Source: an uncultured Sphingomonadaceae bacterium (GTDB taxonomy: Bacteria > Pseudomonadota > Alphaproteobacteria > Sphingomonadales > Sphingomonadaceae). From it: 64,000 nt of DNA. Below the pieces are notes generated by a model, which saw nothing but the letters and a program-made list of their open reading frames with translations, was not told where the DNA came from and did not search any database. Position numbers and translations under genes: made by a program. The stretch covers positions 372,001 to 436,000 of the forward strand of contig CANLCX010000002.1 in the NCBI GenBank assembly GCA_947489315.1, written 5' to 3'. Shown here one piece after another: positions 25,136-36,499 of this stretch (the first letter of the stretch is position 1; each line of letters starts with the position of its first letter).

Positions 25136-26299
25136 TTAAACTGCTACACTACGCTTTTTCCAGTCAATAAGTTTGATGCTTTCGAGCCTGGGTGCGAGTA
25201 AAGCAGCGAACGCTATCGCAATAACAAGAGCGACTATGCTTGCCAAAACGCTTGGAACAAAACGGCCAAACAGACTAGGTTGAGAAATGCCATATATCAC
25301 CAACAATATGGGAAAATGTGTGACATATAAGGTGTATGATAATTTCGCAGAAGACGGCAATAAAGGCTTTAACTGTAATATGCCAAATACAATGAGGTAT
25401 AGACCCGAAGCAAATGTCAGACCGGAAATGACGTTGAATAATACTATAAGGTTTGAAGGGTATTCAGATGGACTTTGTGCATTTTTGGCCATCCCAACAT
25501 ACACGGCAGCCGTAAGAAGAGTTACGACAAGAAGGGTTGCGCCAGCGAAAGTGACGTACGGTTTTACCCTGATGTTGTGATTATGGAGCAGAGCGATGGC
25601 TGCACCACCAAACCAGACTAGTGAGTAAAAGGCGAAAGGCGCGTTGGTGTAACCCAATGTCAAAATGAGCGCTATGCTGAACAGGGCGCCAGATTTGGGT
25701 TTCCACGCTACCAAACCCGCAATTACATAGTACCAAACCTCGAAGGAAAGGCTCCACAGAGGGCCATTAGCTGAAATATTCTTAACAAAAAAACCGTTTA
25801 GGAAGAGCATTGTCCCTGCCCAATCAACAAGATTGACTGAGAAACCATTCCGAACAACAAAATTGCCAGTAAACTGATAAGCATTTGATCCACTTGGGAA
25901 AAAATATGGTGCAAGGATATACAAAGCCGCCACCAGTATCATCGCAAAAAGCAATGGTGGATAAATTCTGTTCAATCTATCGATGCTGTAAGAACTAATC
26001 GAAAATCCGCCTTGCTGATCGAAATTGCGTGTTATCGATTTTGTAATTAAAAATCCGCTTAGGACAAAGAACATCATGACGGCGCCCTGTGCAACCAATC
26101 CGAAAATTGGGAATAAAGTTGGCGAAATTGGAGCGATGAAAACCTGAAAGCAGTGGCCGAAGACCACCGCCAATGCTGAGAGGCCACGCAGAGAATCCAG
26201 TTGGATAGACACATCCTTATTGATGGACTGGTGATTTGCAAAAAGACGTGACATATTGCGGCTATTGCAGCGCGCATGATCTGATTTCGACGAATTCAA
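25136..26299 (-). CDS. Acyltransferase 3 (OafA/YrhL) family membrane protein
   Basis: This 387-residue integral membrane O-acyltransferase has about ten transmembrane helices and the family start QLDSLRGLSALAVVFGHCFQ, with the catalytic-type His in the first helix region. Such proteins acetylate or succinylate sugars of lipopolysaccharide, capsules or secreted glycans. Composition is more AT-rich than the surrounding core genes, suggesting transfer. The start is ambiguous: TTG 26299 has AGAGGA just upstream, while ATG 26254 has no visible ribosome site but gives a more usual N-terminus. It stands alone, followed by the MEST-like gene on the same strand after about 95 bases. Confidence 0.88.
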   Translation of the reverse strand: MNSSKSDHARCNSRNMSRLFANHQSINKDVSIQLDSLRGLSALAVVFGHCFQVFIAPISPTLFPIFGLVAQGAVMMFFVLSGFLITKSITRNFDQQGGFSISSYSIDRLNRIYPPLLFAMILVAALYILAPYFFPSGSNAYQFTGNFVVRNGFSVNLVDWAGTMLFLNGFFVKNISANGPLWSLSFEVWYYVIAGLVAWKPKSGALFSIALILTLGYTNAPFAFYSLVWFGGAAIALLHNHNIRVKPYVTFAGATLLVVTLLTAAVYVGMAKNAQSPSEYPSNLIVLFNVISGLTFASGLYLIVFGILQLKPLLPSSAKLSYTLYVTHFPILLVIYGISQPSLFGRFVPSVLASIVALVIAIAFAALLAPRLESIKLIDWKKRSVAV

Positions 26300-26691
26300 T
26301 AATCCTCTTGGATGCTTGGAACCACAAGCTCCGACAGTTTATTTTTGCCATTGGACAAGCCTTTCACTTGTCGCCCTGCATCATATGCAGATAATATAAT
26401 GGCAAGTAATTTAAATAATTCTACATCATAAGAATTTATATCTCTGAATGAGTTAAATACACAATTATGTAAAAATAAATTAGTGATAAACTGTATATTT
26501 TATAATTACATAGTTTAAAACTTTTCTCTTACCGGGCATTGCCGAAGAAGGAATGCTCTATTCTGAATAGGATATTGGATGACCTTAACTGTCAAGCCAT
26601 AGTGAAAAACTACAGTGACGGATTACTAACCCATACAACTCATCCCAAAAGCCCAACCAGCTTCACTATTCTCGCCCGCACCCAGTCCACT
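26300..26691. other. AT-rich non-coding stretch
   Basis: These 392 bases are strongly AT-rich, notably 26390-26530, and carry no ORF with a ribosome site or recognisable product. They lie upstream of the acyltransferase and beyond the end of the repeat-protein gene, so they likely hold the acyltransferase promoter. The composition matches the transferred genes nearby and may mark an old insertion edge. I see no transposase remnant or attachment-site tRNA. Confidence 0.5.
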
Positions 26692-27222
26692 TCAGATATC
26701 TGCCAACATATCGCCCAGCTGGCGGACGCGGGCGCGGACCGAGGCGGCGCTGTCCTTGGCTGCAGCGCGCGCGGCATCGCGGGCGGCATGGCCATATTCG
26801 GGATGCTGGGCAGCGATCCGGCACAGCGCGTCCACCGACCAGGCGCGCAGAAACGGGCGGTCGTGGTGGAGAAGCGGCGTGAGCCAGCGATCCATGGTTG
26901 CAGCGCCGTCTGCGGAGAAGCTGAGATAGGCCGCGCTCTGACAGATATGCAGCTGCGCCTGCCAGTATCGGATCGCGGGGATTTCGTCCCATAAGGCTTC
27001 GCCTTGCGCAGCGGAAAGCGCCTCCCCGCGTTCGAGCGCCGCCTTGATCAGCCAGGTCGCACCGCTCGACACCTCTGCCTGATCATGCGCGGCGAGCGCG
27101 ATCAATGCGTCGAGATAGGCCGCCTCACCCCGATAGTCCGCCTCGACCTCACCCAAGATGCTGACCGCCCGGCCATCAAAGGCCTGAAGACGGGTGAGCA
27201 AGGCGGCGGCAGACAGGGCCAT
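26692..27222 (-). CDS. HEAT-like helical repeat protein of unknown function
   Basis: This 176-residue, all-helical, Ala-rich protein has repeating amphipathic helix pairs reminiscent of HEAT/ARM repeats, for example YLDALIALAAHDQAEVSSG and RPFLRAWSVDALCRIAAQHP. It has no signal peptide, and I assign no function. The ATG at 27222 lies 8 bases after the stop of the ridA-like gene and is third in the thiC operon; an upstream in-frame start at 27276 would overlap that gene. A role in thiamine metabolism is only suggested by position. Confidence 0.65.
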   Translation of the reverse strand: MALSAAALLTRLQAFDGRAVSILGEVEADYRGEAAYLDALIALAAHDQAEVSSGATWLIKAALERGEALSAAQGEALWDEIPAIRYWQAQLHICQSAAYLSFSADGAATMDRWLTPLLHHDRPFLRAWSVDALCRIAAQHPEYGHAARDAARAAAKDSAASVRARVRQLGDMLADI

Positions 27223-27230
27223 GGGGGTGT

Positions 27231-29745
<2,515 letters not shown>

Positions 29746-29831
29746 GTCGCAAGCTACTGCGCCCATGCCCGAAGGTCCAGCGAAGATTATCTATGGTAGC
29801 GATAGAAGCTGCGTGACGAAGCGCGAATTTC

Positions 29832-30962
29832 CTACCAGCCGGGGACGAAATATTTCGGCGGCACCGCGCATCCCCAGTAAAAGCCCTGTCCAAAATCGGC
29901 ACCCAAGAGCCGCGCCTGCGCCAAATGATGTTTGGTTTCAATGCCTTCAATCACCGACCGCGCCTTACGACCGCGGCAGAATTCCAGCATCGATGCCAAG
30001 AGCGAGATTGGAATATCTCCATCATAACAGGCGTTGAAAATCGTCTTGTCGATCTTCAATTCATCAAAGGGGATTTTCGCGATCCGCTCCAGATTGGCGA
30101 GGCCCGTGCCGTAATCGTCAATCGAAATGCCAAGCCCATGACCGCGGAGCACATGGCACACAGCGGCCAGCCGGTCGACATCGACCACCCGCGCTTCCTC
30201 GGTAATCTCCAAGATCAAGGCGCCGGGCGGCACATCGGCATGTTTCAGGCGGCTGATCAGCGCATCCACAAAGCGCCGATAGGTCATCATGATCGCGCTG
30301 CAATTAAACGAAACCGGAACCGGCTTGCCGCGTTTCGCCAAAGCAGTGGCCAGCTTGATCGATTCATCCACCACCACCAATGTTGCTTCTACCTCGACCG
30401 CGACATCGACCAGATCGGAAAAGATGATCGCCGGGTTCAAAGCGCGCCGGGTCTTGACCCGGGTCAGCGCCTCGTAACCGACAATTTTGTCGTTATCCAA
30501 AGACTGTTTAGACTGAAACTCGACCGAGAGGTTCGGCAGCAGCCGATCCGTTTCCACTAGCGCACAAACATAATCGAGATCATTGGCGATATGGCCGCTG
30601 ACATCGGCCATGCGCCCGATTAAATTGCATAATGTTGGCACGGCATAGGGTTTCTGCAGCCGCTGTACGACGCTGGCGCTATCAAAGGCGAGCGAGTCAT
30701 CGCCGCTATCTTTCGGGTTCGGCGTCAATATGACCGGCAGCGAAGGCCGCAATCCCGCGAAACGCTCGAGCAAGCCATGGCCATTTTCACGCATGCTTTT
30801 GGGATCAATGATGAGCGCGTCCGGACCGAAGACCAAACTCGCTTCCTCATCCAGTTTGGAAAACACGCAGGCGACCGCAATATCATGCGCCTCCAGATCG
30901 TCCTGCAGGGATCGGGAGAGCGCATTTTCTTCTTCGACAATAATGACTTTTGCTGTGGACAT
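29832..30962 (-). CDS. EAL-domain protein with N-terminal receiver-like domain
   Basis: This 376-residue cytosolic protein has a receiver-like domain at about 1-120 (acidic E10-E12, Asp53 in ALIIDPKSM, Lys104-Pro105) and an EAL domain at about 140-370. The EAL domain keeps the catalytic-type motifs GYEALTR (EAL 164-166), SFNCSA, LEITEEA, SIDDYGTG, FDELKIDK, VIEGIET and GQGFYWG. It is therefore probably an active c-di-GMP phosphodiesterase. The domain order is that of RocR- and VieA-like regulators. GAGG lies about 8 bases before the ATG. No kinase is adjacent; SciP is encoded just upstream. Confidence 0.9.
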   Translation of the reverse strand: MSTAKVIIVEEENALSRSLQDDLEAHDIAVACVFSKLDEEASLVFGPDALIIDPKSMRENGHGLLERFAGLRPSLPVILTPNPKDSGDDSLAFDSASVVQRLQKPYAVPTLCNLIGRMADVSGHIANDLDYVCALVETDRLLPNLSVEFQSKQSLDNDKIVGYEALTRVKTRRALNPAIIFSDLVDVAVEVEATLVVVDESIKLATALAKRGKPVPVSFNCSAIMMTYRRFVDALISRLKHADVPPGALILEITEEARVVDVDRLAAVCHVLRGHGLGISIDDYGTGLANLERIAKIPFDELKIDKTIFNACYDGDIPISLLASMLEFCRGRKARSVIEGIETKHHLAQARLLGADFGQGFYWGCAVPPKYFVPGW

Positions 30963-31053
30963 GACAGGACCTCGATAGGATGGGTTTCAGCTCCAGCGCG
31001 GTGCCGGAGCGAAAGGTTATTTTAGGATTGGGTAGTGCGGGGGCGATCAGGCG

Positions 31054-31072
31054 CTGTCACTTCGTGTGACAG
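31054..31072. terminator. Hairpin between the EAL gene and sciP
   Basis: A perfect 7-bp stem, CTGTCAC / GTGACAG, closes a five-base loop (TTCGT) in the space between the end of sciP and the start of the EAL gene. It has no following T-run, so it may be a weak terminator, a processing site for sciP mRNA or an operator for the EAL gene. Confidence 0.4.
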
Positions 31073-31084
31073 GCCCGATAGTCG

Positions 31085-31375
31085 TTATGCATGTATCTTC
31101 TGATCACGATATTCTTGCATATGCGTGATGCTAAGACCCGTCATGCCGGAACGATGAATCGCTTGTTGCCAAGAGATCAGCTCTTCCAGCGACAGACTAT
31201 AGCGCTCACACGCTTCATCTGTCGTCAGCAGCCCGCCATTCACAGCGGCGACGACCTCTGCTTTGCGCCTGACAACCCAGCGGGTTGTGTCTGGCGACGG
31301 CAAATCATGTTCGGCTAACGCTTCCCCAAGCGGACCAATGACTCTTGTTGCTTTTGGTAATAATACGTCTTTCAT
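31085..31375 (-). CDS. sciP: CtrA inhibitor SciP (DUF1153)
   Basis: This 96-residue protein has a helix-turn-helix fold and the conserved SciP core LPSPDTTRWVVRRKAEVV (25-42), GGLLTTDEACERYSLSLEEL, SWQQAIHRSGMTGL and QEYR. In Caulobacter, SciP binds CtrA and blocks its transcription activation during the G1 phase of the cell cycle. ATG 31375 has GAGG 6 bases upstream; an in-frame start at 31426 is less likely. About 230 non-coding bases upstream contain two TTAA-spaced elements of the CtrA half-site type, consistent with feedback by CtrA. Confidence 0.95.
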   Translation of the reverse strand: MKDVLLPKATRVIGPLGEALAEHDLPSPDTTRWVVRRKAEVVAAVNGGLLTTDEACERYSLSLEELISWQQAIHRSGMTGLSITHMQEYRDQKIHA

Positions 31376-31445
31376 ACGGAACCTCAATTCTGCCTTGCGG
31401 CTTTGCCCTGTTCCTATGCCCGACACTGAAAATGCGCTGAGAATG

Positions 31446-31483
31446 TTAAGTCATTTTAAATTTATGTGGTTAACAACCCTTAA
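31446..31483. promoter_or_regulatory. Two spaced TTAA pairs upstream of sciP, possible CtrA sites
   Basis: TTAA-N6-TTAA occurs at 31446-31459 and again at 31470-31483 (the second followed by C). The known CtrA box is TTAA-N7-TTAAC, so the spacing is one base short in both. Each becomes a near-match if one half-site base is allowed to differ. The position, about 70-110 bases upstream of the sciP ATG, suits regulation of a known CtrA-circuit gene. Confidence 0.3.
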
Positions 31484-31658
31484 CGGGCGCGCTTGGTCGC
31501 AAACGGGTTTTTCTGCGGCGCAATATATTGGCCAGACGCGAGGACATAGCTTGAGAGGACGCCGAAACGCTGAACAGCTATTGCCCGGCGATACACTTGA
31601 TTATCATATGATTTTTATAGCGCTGATTGTGTCAGAATAGGTCGATGCGGCGCGACAA

Positions 31659-32510
31659 TCAAAAAGTATAGCCGATTCCAACCACACCGAAAAATTGGTC
31701 AGCATCGCCGCGAATTGAGGTGACTGGCGAGCGTTTTGGATCTCCGAGCAAGCGCGAATAGCTGCCGATTAATATCACCGAAAAACCGCCATTCATGGCA
31801 TTTCCATCAAGATCAATCGCACCGAAAGCCGCGATGCCGACATTTTTCCAGCCACCCGTTGCGTTGAAACTAGGTAGCCCACTGGCTGCCGATCCGGCTT
31901 GCGAAATGCTGAAATAATAATCAGCATAATCATCGTCGACATGTTCCGCACTAATCGTCAGGCTGGCCGCCATACCGCGATTGATGGGCCGAAAATAGGT
32001 CAGGCTGGGCGCAATAACCCTTCCTCTATGGGCACCCGCAACGTCCCAGCGCAGGTCGACTTCTGCAGTCAGCGAGTCGAACCTATTGAACACCCGGTTG
32101 ACCTTCACACCGCCCACAGCGCCCAATTCGACAGCGACATCAAGTTTACCCAGATCGCGGACCACATCATCCCTGATCCCGCTATTACGATCGAAGCGCG
32201 CTCGTCCGACCGGGCCCAAAATGAAATCGACCTTGGCACCGTCTCTATCGGGAATGACATCCAATGCTAAACCGGGGCCACGGGGTTCAAAATCTATCCC
32301 GGCCACACTGCCCAGAATTACAGGCAGCGGGTTAATGTCATAATTGTCCGAACCATCATAACTGGGGCTGATTGCTAAGCCCGCGCCCAAGGTCACATAG
32401 TCGCCGTCAAAAACATTTCCCCCTCGGGGCGGCCCTTGGCCCTCTGGCTGCGCGAGAGCAGGGAATGAAGCAACAAAAAGGCAGGTTGCAGCCAAGGCAT
32501 ATTTGTACAT
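31659..32510 (-). CDS. MipA/OmpV family outer-membrane protein
   Basis: This 283-residue beta-barrel protein has a signal peptide (cleavage near ALA-QP, residue 20). The mature barrel shows the MipA/OmpV pattern: VTLGAGLAISPSYDGSDNYD and PLPVILGS near the start, alternating polar/hydrophobic strands, and a C-terminal strand ending in aromatic Phe (GVVGIGYTF). MipA scaffolds murein synthases in E. coli; related proteins act in the outer membrane. The specific role here is unknown. AGGAA precedes the ATG by about 5 bases. It is last in the minus-strand run with the DUF2141 and hydroxylase genes, opposite the carotenoid operon. Confidence 0.87.
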   Translation of the reverse strand: MYKYALAATCLFVASFPALAQPEGQGPPRGGNVFDGDYVTLGAGLAISPSYDGSDNYDINPLPVILGSVAGIDFEPRGPGLALDVIPDRDGAKVDFILGPVGRARFDRNSGIRDDVVRDLGKLDVAVELGAVGGVKVNRVFNRFDSLTAEVDLRWDVAGAHRGRVIAPSLTYFRPINRGMAASLTISAEHVDDDYADYYFSISQAGSAASGLPSFNATGGWKNVGIAAFGAIDLDGNAMNGGFSVILIGSYSRLLGDPKRSPVTSIRGDADQFFGVVGIGYTF

Positions 32511-32548
32511 TTTATTTCCTGAAAACTGGGGGATGAATTCGGATCATA

Positions 32549-33040
32549 TCATAAGATATATTTCATTTTCACGGCATGTGTAGCGTCATCTACGCCAACA
32601 GTAAATTGGGCCGATTTAAACTTGGGTGGGCCCATGCCGATCCTGGGATTACGCGAAAAGCCAAAACCCTCGCGCGGCAGAAATAGACGCAAATCCATTT
32701 TGCCATTGGCATTTTCATCATGGACTAGAGCCACCGCATAGGTACCCGGCTTCACATTGGTGATTTGCACATTGCCTGCATCGGATGCCGCTACCTTTAT
32801 TTTGCGGGCGGATTTATCCTTTGTGCAATCTGGAAAAAATTTGGGATTACTGCTCAGACAGACCAAGACGTCGCCTTTTTCCGACCGCAGGTTGGAAATG
32901 GCAATATCAACCGTCGCCGCTGCCGCTGGCGCTATTGCCGCCTGATTAGCCCCTGCTCCGCTGATCGGCAGCGTCGCCAAAAGTGCCAAGCCCAAGATCT
33001 GTGCCACAAACCTTGTCCCAGAACCGAAAATATAATCCAT
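32549..33040 (-). CDS. DUF2141 exported protein
   Basis: This 163-residue protein has a signal-type hydrophobic segment (about 15-33) and a DUF2141 domain: VDIAISNLRSEKGDVLVCL near 43, then VQITNVKPGTYAVALVHDEN and NGKMD near the middle. The family is exported and of unknown function. The chosen ATG 33040 has AAGGG 6-7 bases upstream but overlaps the end of the hydroxylase gene by 95 bases in a different frame, an unusually long same-strand overlap. A later GTG would avoid some of it but would weaken the signal. DUF2141 genes are frequent near sphingomonad carotenoid genes. Confidence 0.8.
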   Translation of the reverse strand: MDYIFGSGTRFVAQILGLALLATLPISGAGANQAAIAPAAAATVDIAISNLRSEKGDVLVCLSSNPKFFPDCTKDKSARKIKVAASDAGNVQITNVKPGTYAVALVHDENANGKMDLRLFLPREGFGFSRNPRIGMGPPKFKSAQFTVGVDDATHAVKMKYIL

Positions 33041-33695
33041 AATTGCCCTTATACGCACTGTGATGTTTTTCATGATGAGTAGCAGTTATCAGCCCTTTTC
33101 CTAACGGGCCGTTAACCAGCCAGCGCGGAAACATCTCCCACCCCATATGATTGGTCACTCCCATGATTGTCATGATCAGCAGGACAAGCCCCAATAGGCT
33201 GATATGAATCGGAACCACAAACACAAGCAGCGGAATAACAACAGCGCCGCTAATCGCTTCGATCGGATGAAAACTCATGGCTGCCCAAGCAGTTGGCGGC
33301 CGACTTTCATGATGGACCGCATGGGCGAGCTCAAACCAGCCACGCCGGTGGAACAGACGATGAGTCCAGTAAAACCATGTGTCGTGAAGGAACAGATAAG
33401 CGAATAATGAAAGCGGCAAATACCACAGAGGATATATGCTGATATCCGTGTAAATATTTGTCCAACCCGCATTTTGCCAGCCCCATGCCACGATTCCAGC
33501 CGGTATTCCGTAAATAGCCGCCGAATAAAGCGACCAGCGTATTTCCCGCGACATCTGGAGCTTCAGCTTGTCATATTGACCAGGTCGGGTGCGCTGTGTC
33601 AGCCAGGCAAAAAAGCCGCTGGTGATCAGATAGCGCACGCCGACAATGACGGTCATGGCTAGCGCCGAAATGATTATGGCAGGGAGAAATTCCAT
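32946..33695 (-). CDS. Sterol desaturase / fatty acid hydroxylase family membrane di-iron enzyme
   Basis: This 249-residue integral membrane protein has the histidine clusters of the family: HDTWFYWTH (104-112), HAVHH (125-129), FHP near 143 and HHEKHH (207-212), which bind a di-iron centre. Four or five transmembrane helices carry the clusters on the cytosolic side. Family enzymes hydroxylate or desaturate hydrophobic substrates (sterols, fatty acids, carotenoids). Because it diverges from crtY, oxidation of a carotenoid or membrane lipid is likely, but it is longer than CrtZ beta-carotene hydroxylases and should not be named crtZ on this evidence. Confidence 0.87.
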   Translation of the reverse strand: MEFLPAIIISALAMTVIVGVRYLITSGFFAWLTQRTRPGQYDKLKLQMSREIRWSLYSAAIYGIPAGIVAWGWQNAGWTNIYTDISIYPLWYLPLSLFAYLFLHDTWFYWTHRLFHRRGWFELAHAVHHESRPPTAWAAMSFHPIEAISGAVVIPLLVFVVPIHISLLGLVLLIMTIMGVTNHMGWEMFPRWLVNGPLGKGLITATHHEKHHSAYKGNYGLYFRFWDKVCGTDLGLGTFGDAADQRSRG

Positions 33696-33808
33696 AGCTT
33701 CACGCTATGCCGCAAAGCCGCGACGGGCAAGGGCAAAGCGGATTATTTTGCTACATGCTTTGGGACAGGCTTCCCCCCGCCTGCACCATAGGCTACGGCA
33801 ATTGTGAT

Positions 33809-34966
33809 ATGGCTAAACAGCAATTTGATCTGGCAATAGCAGGAGGCGGACTGGCTGGCGGTCTAATCGCACTGGCGCTGCGCAAGCTACGTCCGGAATT
33901 GTCGGTAGCGCTGATTGAGGCCGAGGATCATTTTGGCGGCAACCATGTCTGGTCCTTTTTCGAAAGCGATATTGCGCCAGAGCATCAATGGTTGGTTGAA
34001 CCGCTAATCTCGTTTCAATGGGACAGCTATGATGTGTGCTTCCCGAAATATGATCGCACATTGAATACCGGCTATCGGTCGATCCTGTCGGAGAATTTTG
34101 ATCATATCCTTCGCGAGAAACTTCTTCAGAAATGCCTTATAACTGGTTCTGAAATTGAAACTATTCGTAGCGGCATAGTAGAATTGGCCAACGGCAAGAG
34201 CATCAGCGCCACAACGATATTGGACGCGCGCGGGGGCGGCGACCTTTCAGCGCTCGAATATGGCTGGCAGAAGTTTGCTGGACAAGTGCTGCACTTAAAA
34301 GCGCCCCATGGGCTGGATCGCCCGATCATTAAGGATGCCACGGTCGAACAGATTGACGGCTATCGCTTTGTCTATTCCCTGCCCTTCAGCGCAACCGAGA
34401 TTTTTGTCGAAGATACTTATTATTCCAATGGCCGCGATCTCGACGTCGAAGCCAGTCATCAGCGGATTACCGACTATGCAAAAGCGCAAGGTTGGGAGAT
34501 TGCCGAGATTAGCCGCAATGAGGCGGGCTGCCTGCCGGTTCTCTATGGCGGTGACTTTGAAGCATATTGGGCATCTTATGACGGCGTCGAGGCCCGCGCT
34601 GGATCACGCGCAGCACTGATCCATCCGGTTACCAGCTATTCTTTACCGATGGCGGTTCAAACGGCGATGATGATCGCAGCCATGCCAGACATTACGCAGG
34701 ATAGCCTCGATAAGACCCTCCGCGAATTTGCCGCAAGCCACTGGCGGAATTGTAAATTCTACCATATGCTATGTGCAATGATGTTCAAGGCGGGTAAGCC
34801 CGAAAAGCGCTACAAGACGCTCGAACATACTTATGGCAAGAACGAGAATTTGATTGCACGTTTCTATGCTGGCACGACAACCAAGCGGGATCAAGCCGCT
34901 CTGCTTTCTGGACGTCCACCGGTTCCTATTACCAAAGCCCTTCCGATCATGATGAAATATAGATGA
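33809..34966 (+). CDS. crtY: Lycopene beta-cyclase CrtY
   Basis: This 385-residue FAD/NAD-dependent enzyme turns lycopene into beta-carotene. The N-terminal dinucleotide fold starts LAIAGGGLAGGLIALAL (about 8-24), followed by GGNHVWSFF, in the place of the cyclase HTWSF motif; LDARGGG and AALIHPVTSYSLP near residue 270 are also CrtY-type. Length fits bacterial CrtY. The ATG at 33809 was chosen for the fold start; there is no strong ribosome site, and an earlier ATG at 33755 is possible. It is first of a crtY-crtI-crtB operon, 12 bases ahead of crtI. Confidence 0.95.
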   Translation: MAKQQFDLAIAGGGLAGGLIALALRKLRPELSVALIEAEDHFGGNHVWSFFESDIAPEHQWLVEPLISFQWDSYDVCFPKYDRTLNTGYRSILSENFDHILREKLLQKCLITGSEIETIRSGIVELANGKSISATTILDARGGGDLSALEYGWQKFAGQVLHLKAPHGLDRPIIKDATVEQIDGYRFVYSLPFSATEIFVEDTYYSNGRDLDVEASHQRITDYAKAQGWEIAEISRNEAGCLPVLYGGDFEAYWASYDGVEARAGSRAALIHPVTSYSLPMAVQTAMMIAAMPDITQDSLDKTLREFAASHWRNCKFYHMLCAMMFKAGKPEKRYKTLEHTYGKNENLIARFYAGTTTKRDQAALLSGRPPVPITKALPIMMKYR

Positions 34967-34978
34967 GTCCCAATTGCG

Positions 34979-36499
34979 ATGAATGACGTAACCAAAAGCC
35001 AGCCCGAACTATTCCGAAAAGCCGCCGTTATTGGCTCTGGCTTTGGTGGCCTGGCGCTCGCCATTCGCCTGCAATCGGCGGGTATTCAAACAACGATCCT
35101 CGAAAGCCGCGACAAGCCTGGCGGACGGGCCTATTACTGGGACAAAGAAGGATTTATTTTTGACGGTGGACCGACTGTCATCACCGATCCCGATTGCCTT
35201 AGCCAGCTATGGGAGCTCACCGGTCATGATATGGCCAAAGATATCGAGCTGATGCCGGTATCACCCTTTTACAGGCTCAACTGGCCCGATGGCACCAATT
35301 TCGATTACGTCAATGATCCCGAAGAGCTTTATGCCAATATCGCTGCGATCGAGCCGGATGACGTTGAAGGCTATAAACGCTTCCTCGAATATAGCGGCGG
35401 GCTCTATGAAGAGGGCTATGTAAAGCTTGGCACCAAGGCGTTTCTCGATTTCAAGTCTATGATCAAGGCCGCACCGGCGCTGATGAAATTTGAAGCCTAT
35501 CGCTCTGTCTACGCTAAAGTGTCCGGCTTTGTGAAAAATGAGAAATTGCGTGAATTTCTATCGTTCCAGTCACTACTGGTCGGCGGCAATCCGATGAAAA
35601 CCAGCGCGATATATGGCCTGATCCACAAGCTCGAACGGCTCGGCGGCGTCTGGTTTGCCAAAGGCGGCACCAATATGTTGATCGCCGCGATGGTAAAGCA
35701 TTTTGAGCGGATTGGCGGCACCATCCGCTTGTCTGATCCGGTGACCAGCATCGATACCATGGGCGATCGTGCTTCTGGCGTTACCTGCAAATCCGGTTGG
35801 AGCGAGACATTTGATGCGGTCGCATCCAATGCCGATGTCATGCACAGTTATCGCGACCTGCTGAGCCACAAACATCGCAGCGAAAAGGTAACGACTTCGC
35901 TCAAGAAAAAGAAATATTCGCCGTCGCTGTTCGTGGTACATTTCGGCCTCAAGGGCACATGGCCTGGTATTCCGCATCACATGATCCTGTTTGGGCCACG
36001 CTATAAAGGCTTGCTCGAGGACATTTACGATAATGGCGTATTACCGAGCGACTTTTCGCTTTATCTCCACCATCCGACGGTCACAGACCCGAAAATGGCA
36101 CCCGAAGGTCACAGCACCTTCTATGTTCTGGCTCCCGTCCCGCATCAAGGCAAACTGCCGATTGATTGGGAAGAAATGGGCCCGATTTACGAGAAGCGTA
36201 TTCTCGATGAAATCGGTCAGCGCCTGATCCCCGACATTCACGACCGGATTGTCACCAGCTTTCACTACACGCCGCAGGATTTTGGCACCGACCTCAACGC
36301 CCATCTTGGCAGTGCATTTAGCTTAGAGCCGTTGCTCACCCAGAGCGCCTGGTTCCGGGTGCATAACCGCGATGATGTGATCGACAATCTCTATTTTGTT
36401 GGCGCAGGCACCCATCCGGGCGCCGGTATTCCGGGAGTTGTCGGCAGTGCCAAGGCCACGGCAGAGCTGATGCTTGAGGATATCCTGCAAGACGCATAA
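34979..36499 (+). CDS. crtI: Phytoene desaturase CrtI
   Basis: This 506-residue flavoprotein converts phytoene to lycopene by four desaturations at the membrane. It has an N-terminal FAD fold, AAVIGSGFGGLALAIRL (15-31) and DKPGGRAYYW, the middle motif WFAKGGTNML, and the C-terminal bacterial phytoene desaturase signature NLYFVGAGTHPGAGIPGV with GSAKATAELML. The stop and the crtB start share a base (TAATG), giving translational coupling. Confidence 0.97.
   Translation: MNDVTKSQPELFRKAAVIGSGFGGLALAIRLQSAGIQTTILESRDKPGGRAYYWDKEGFIFDGGPTVITDPDCLSQLWELTGHDMAKDIELMPVSPFYRLNWPDGTNFDYVNDPEELYANIAAIEPDDVEGYKRFLEYSGGLYEEGYVKLGTKAFLDFKSMIKAAPALMKFEAYRSVYAKVSGFVKNEKLREFLSFQSLLVGGNPMKTSAIYGLIHKLERLGGVWFAKGGTNMLIAAMVKHFERIGGTIRLSDPVTSIDTMGDRASGVTCKSGWSETFDAVASNADVMHSYRDLLSHKHRSEKVTTSLKKKKYSPSLFVVHFGLKGTWPGIPHHMILFGPRYKGLLEDIYDNGVLPSDFSLYLHHPTVTDPKMAPEGHSTFYVLAPVPHQGKLPIDWEEMGPIYEKRILDEIGQRLIPDIHDRIVTSFHYTPQDFGTDLNAHLGSAFSLEPLLTQSAWFRVHNRDDVIDNLYFVGAGTHPGAGIPGVVGSAKATAELMLEDILQDA

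Noticed and set aside
32946-33695. Naming the hydroxylase crtZ
   Set aside because: It has the right histidine clusters and position, but it is about 250 residues and follows the sterol-desaturase pattern rather than the shorter CrtZ pattern.
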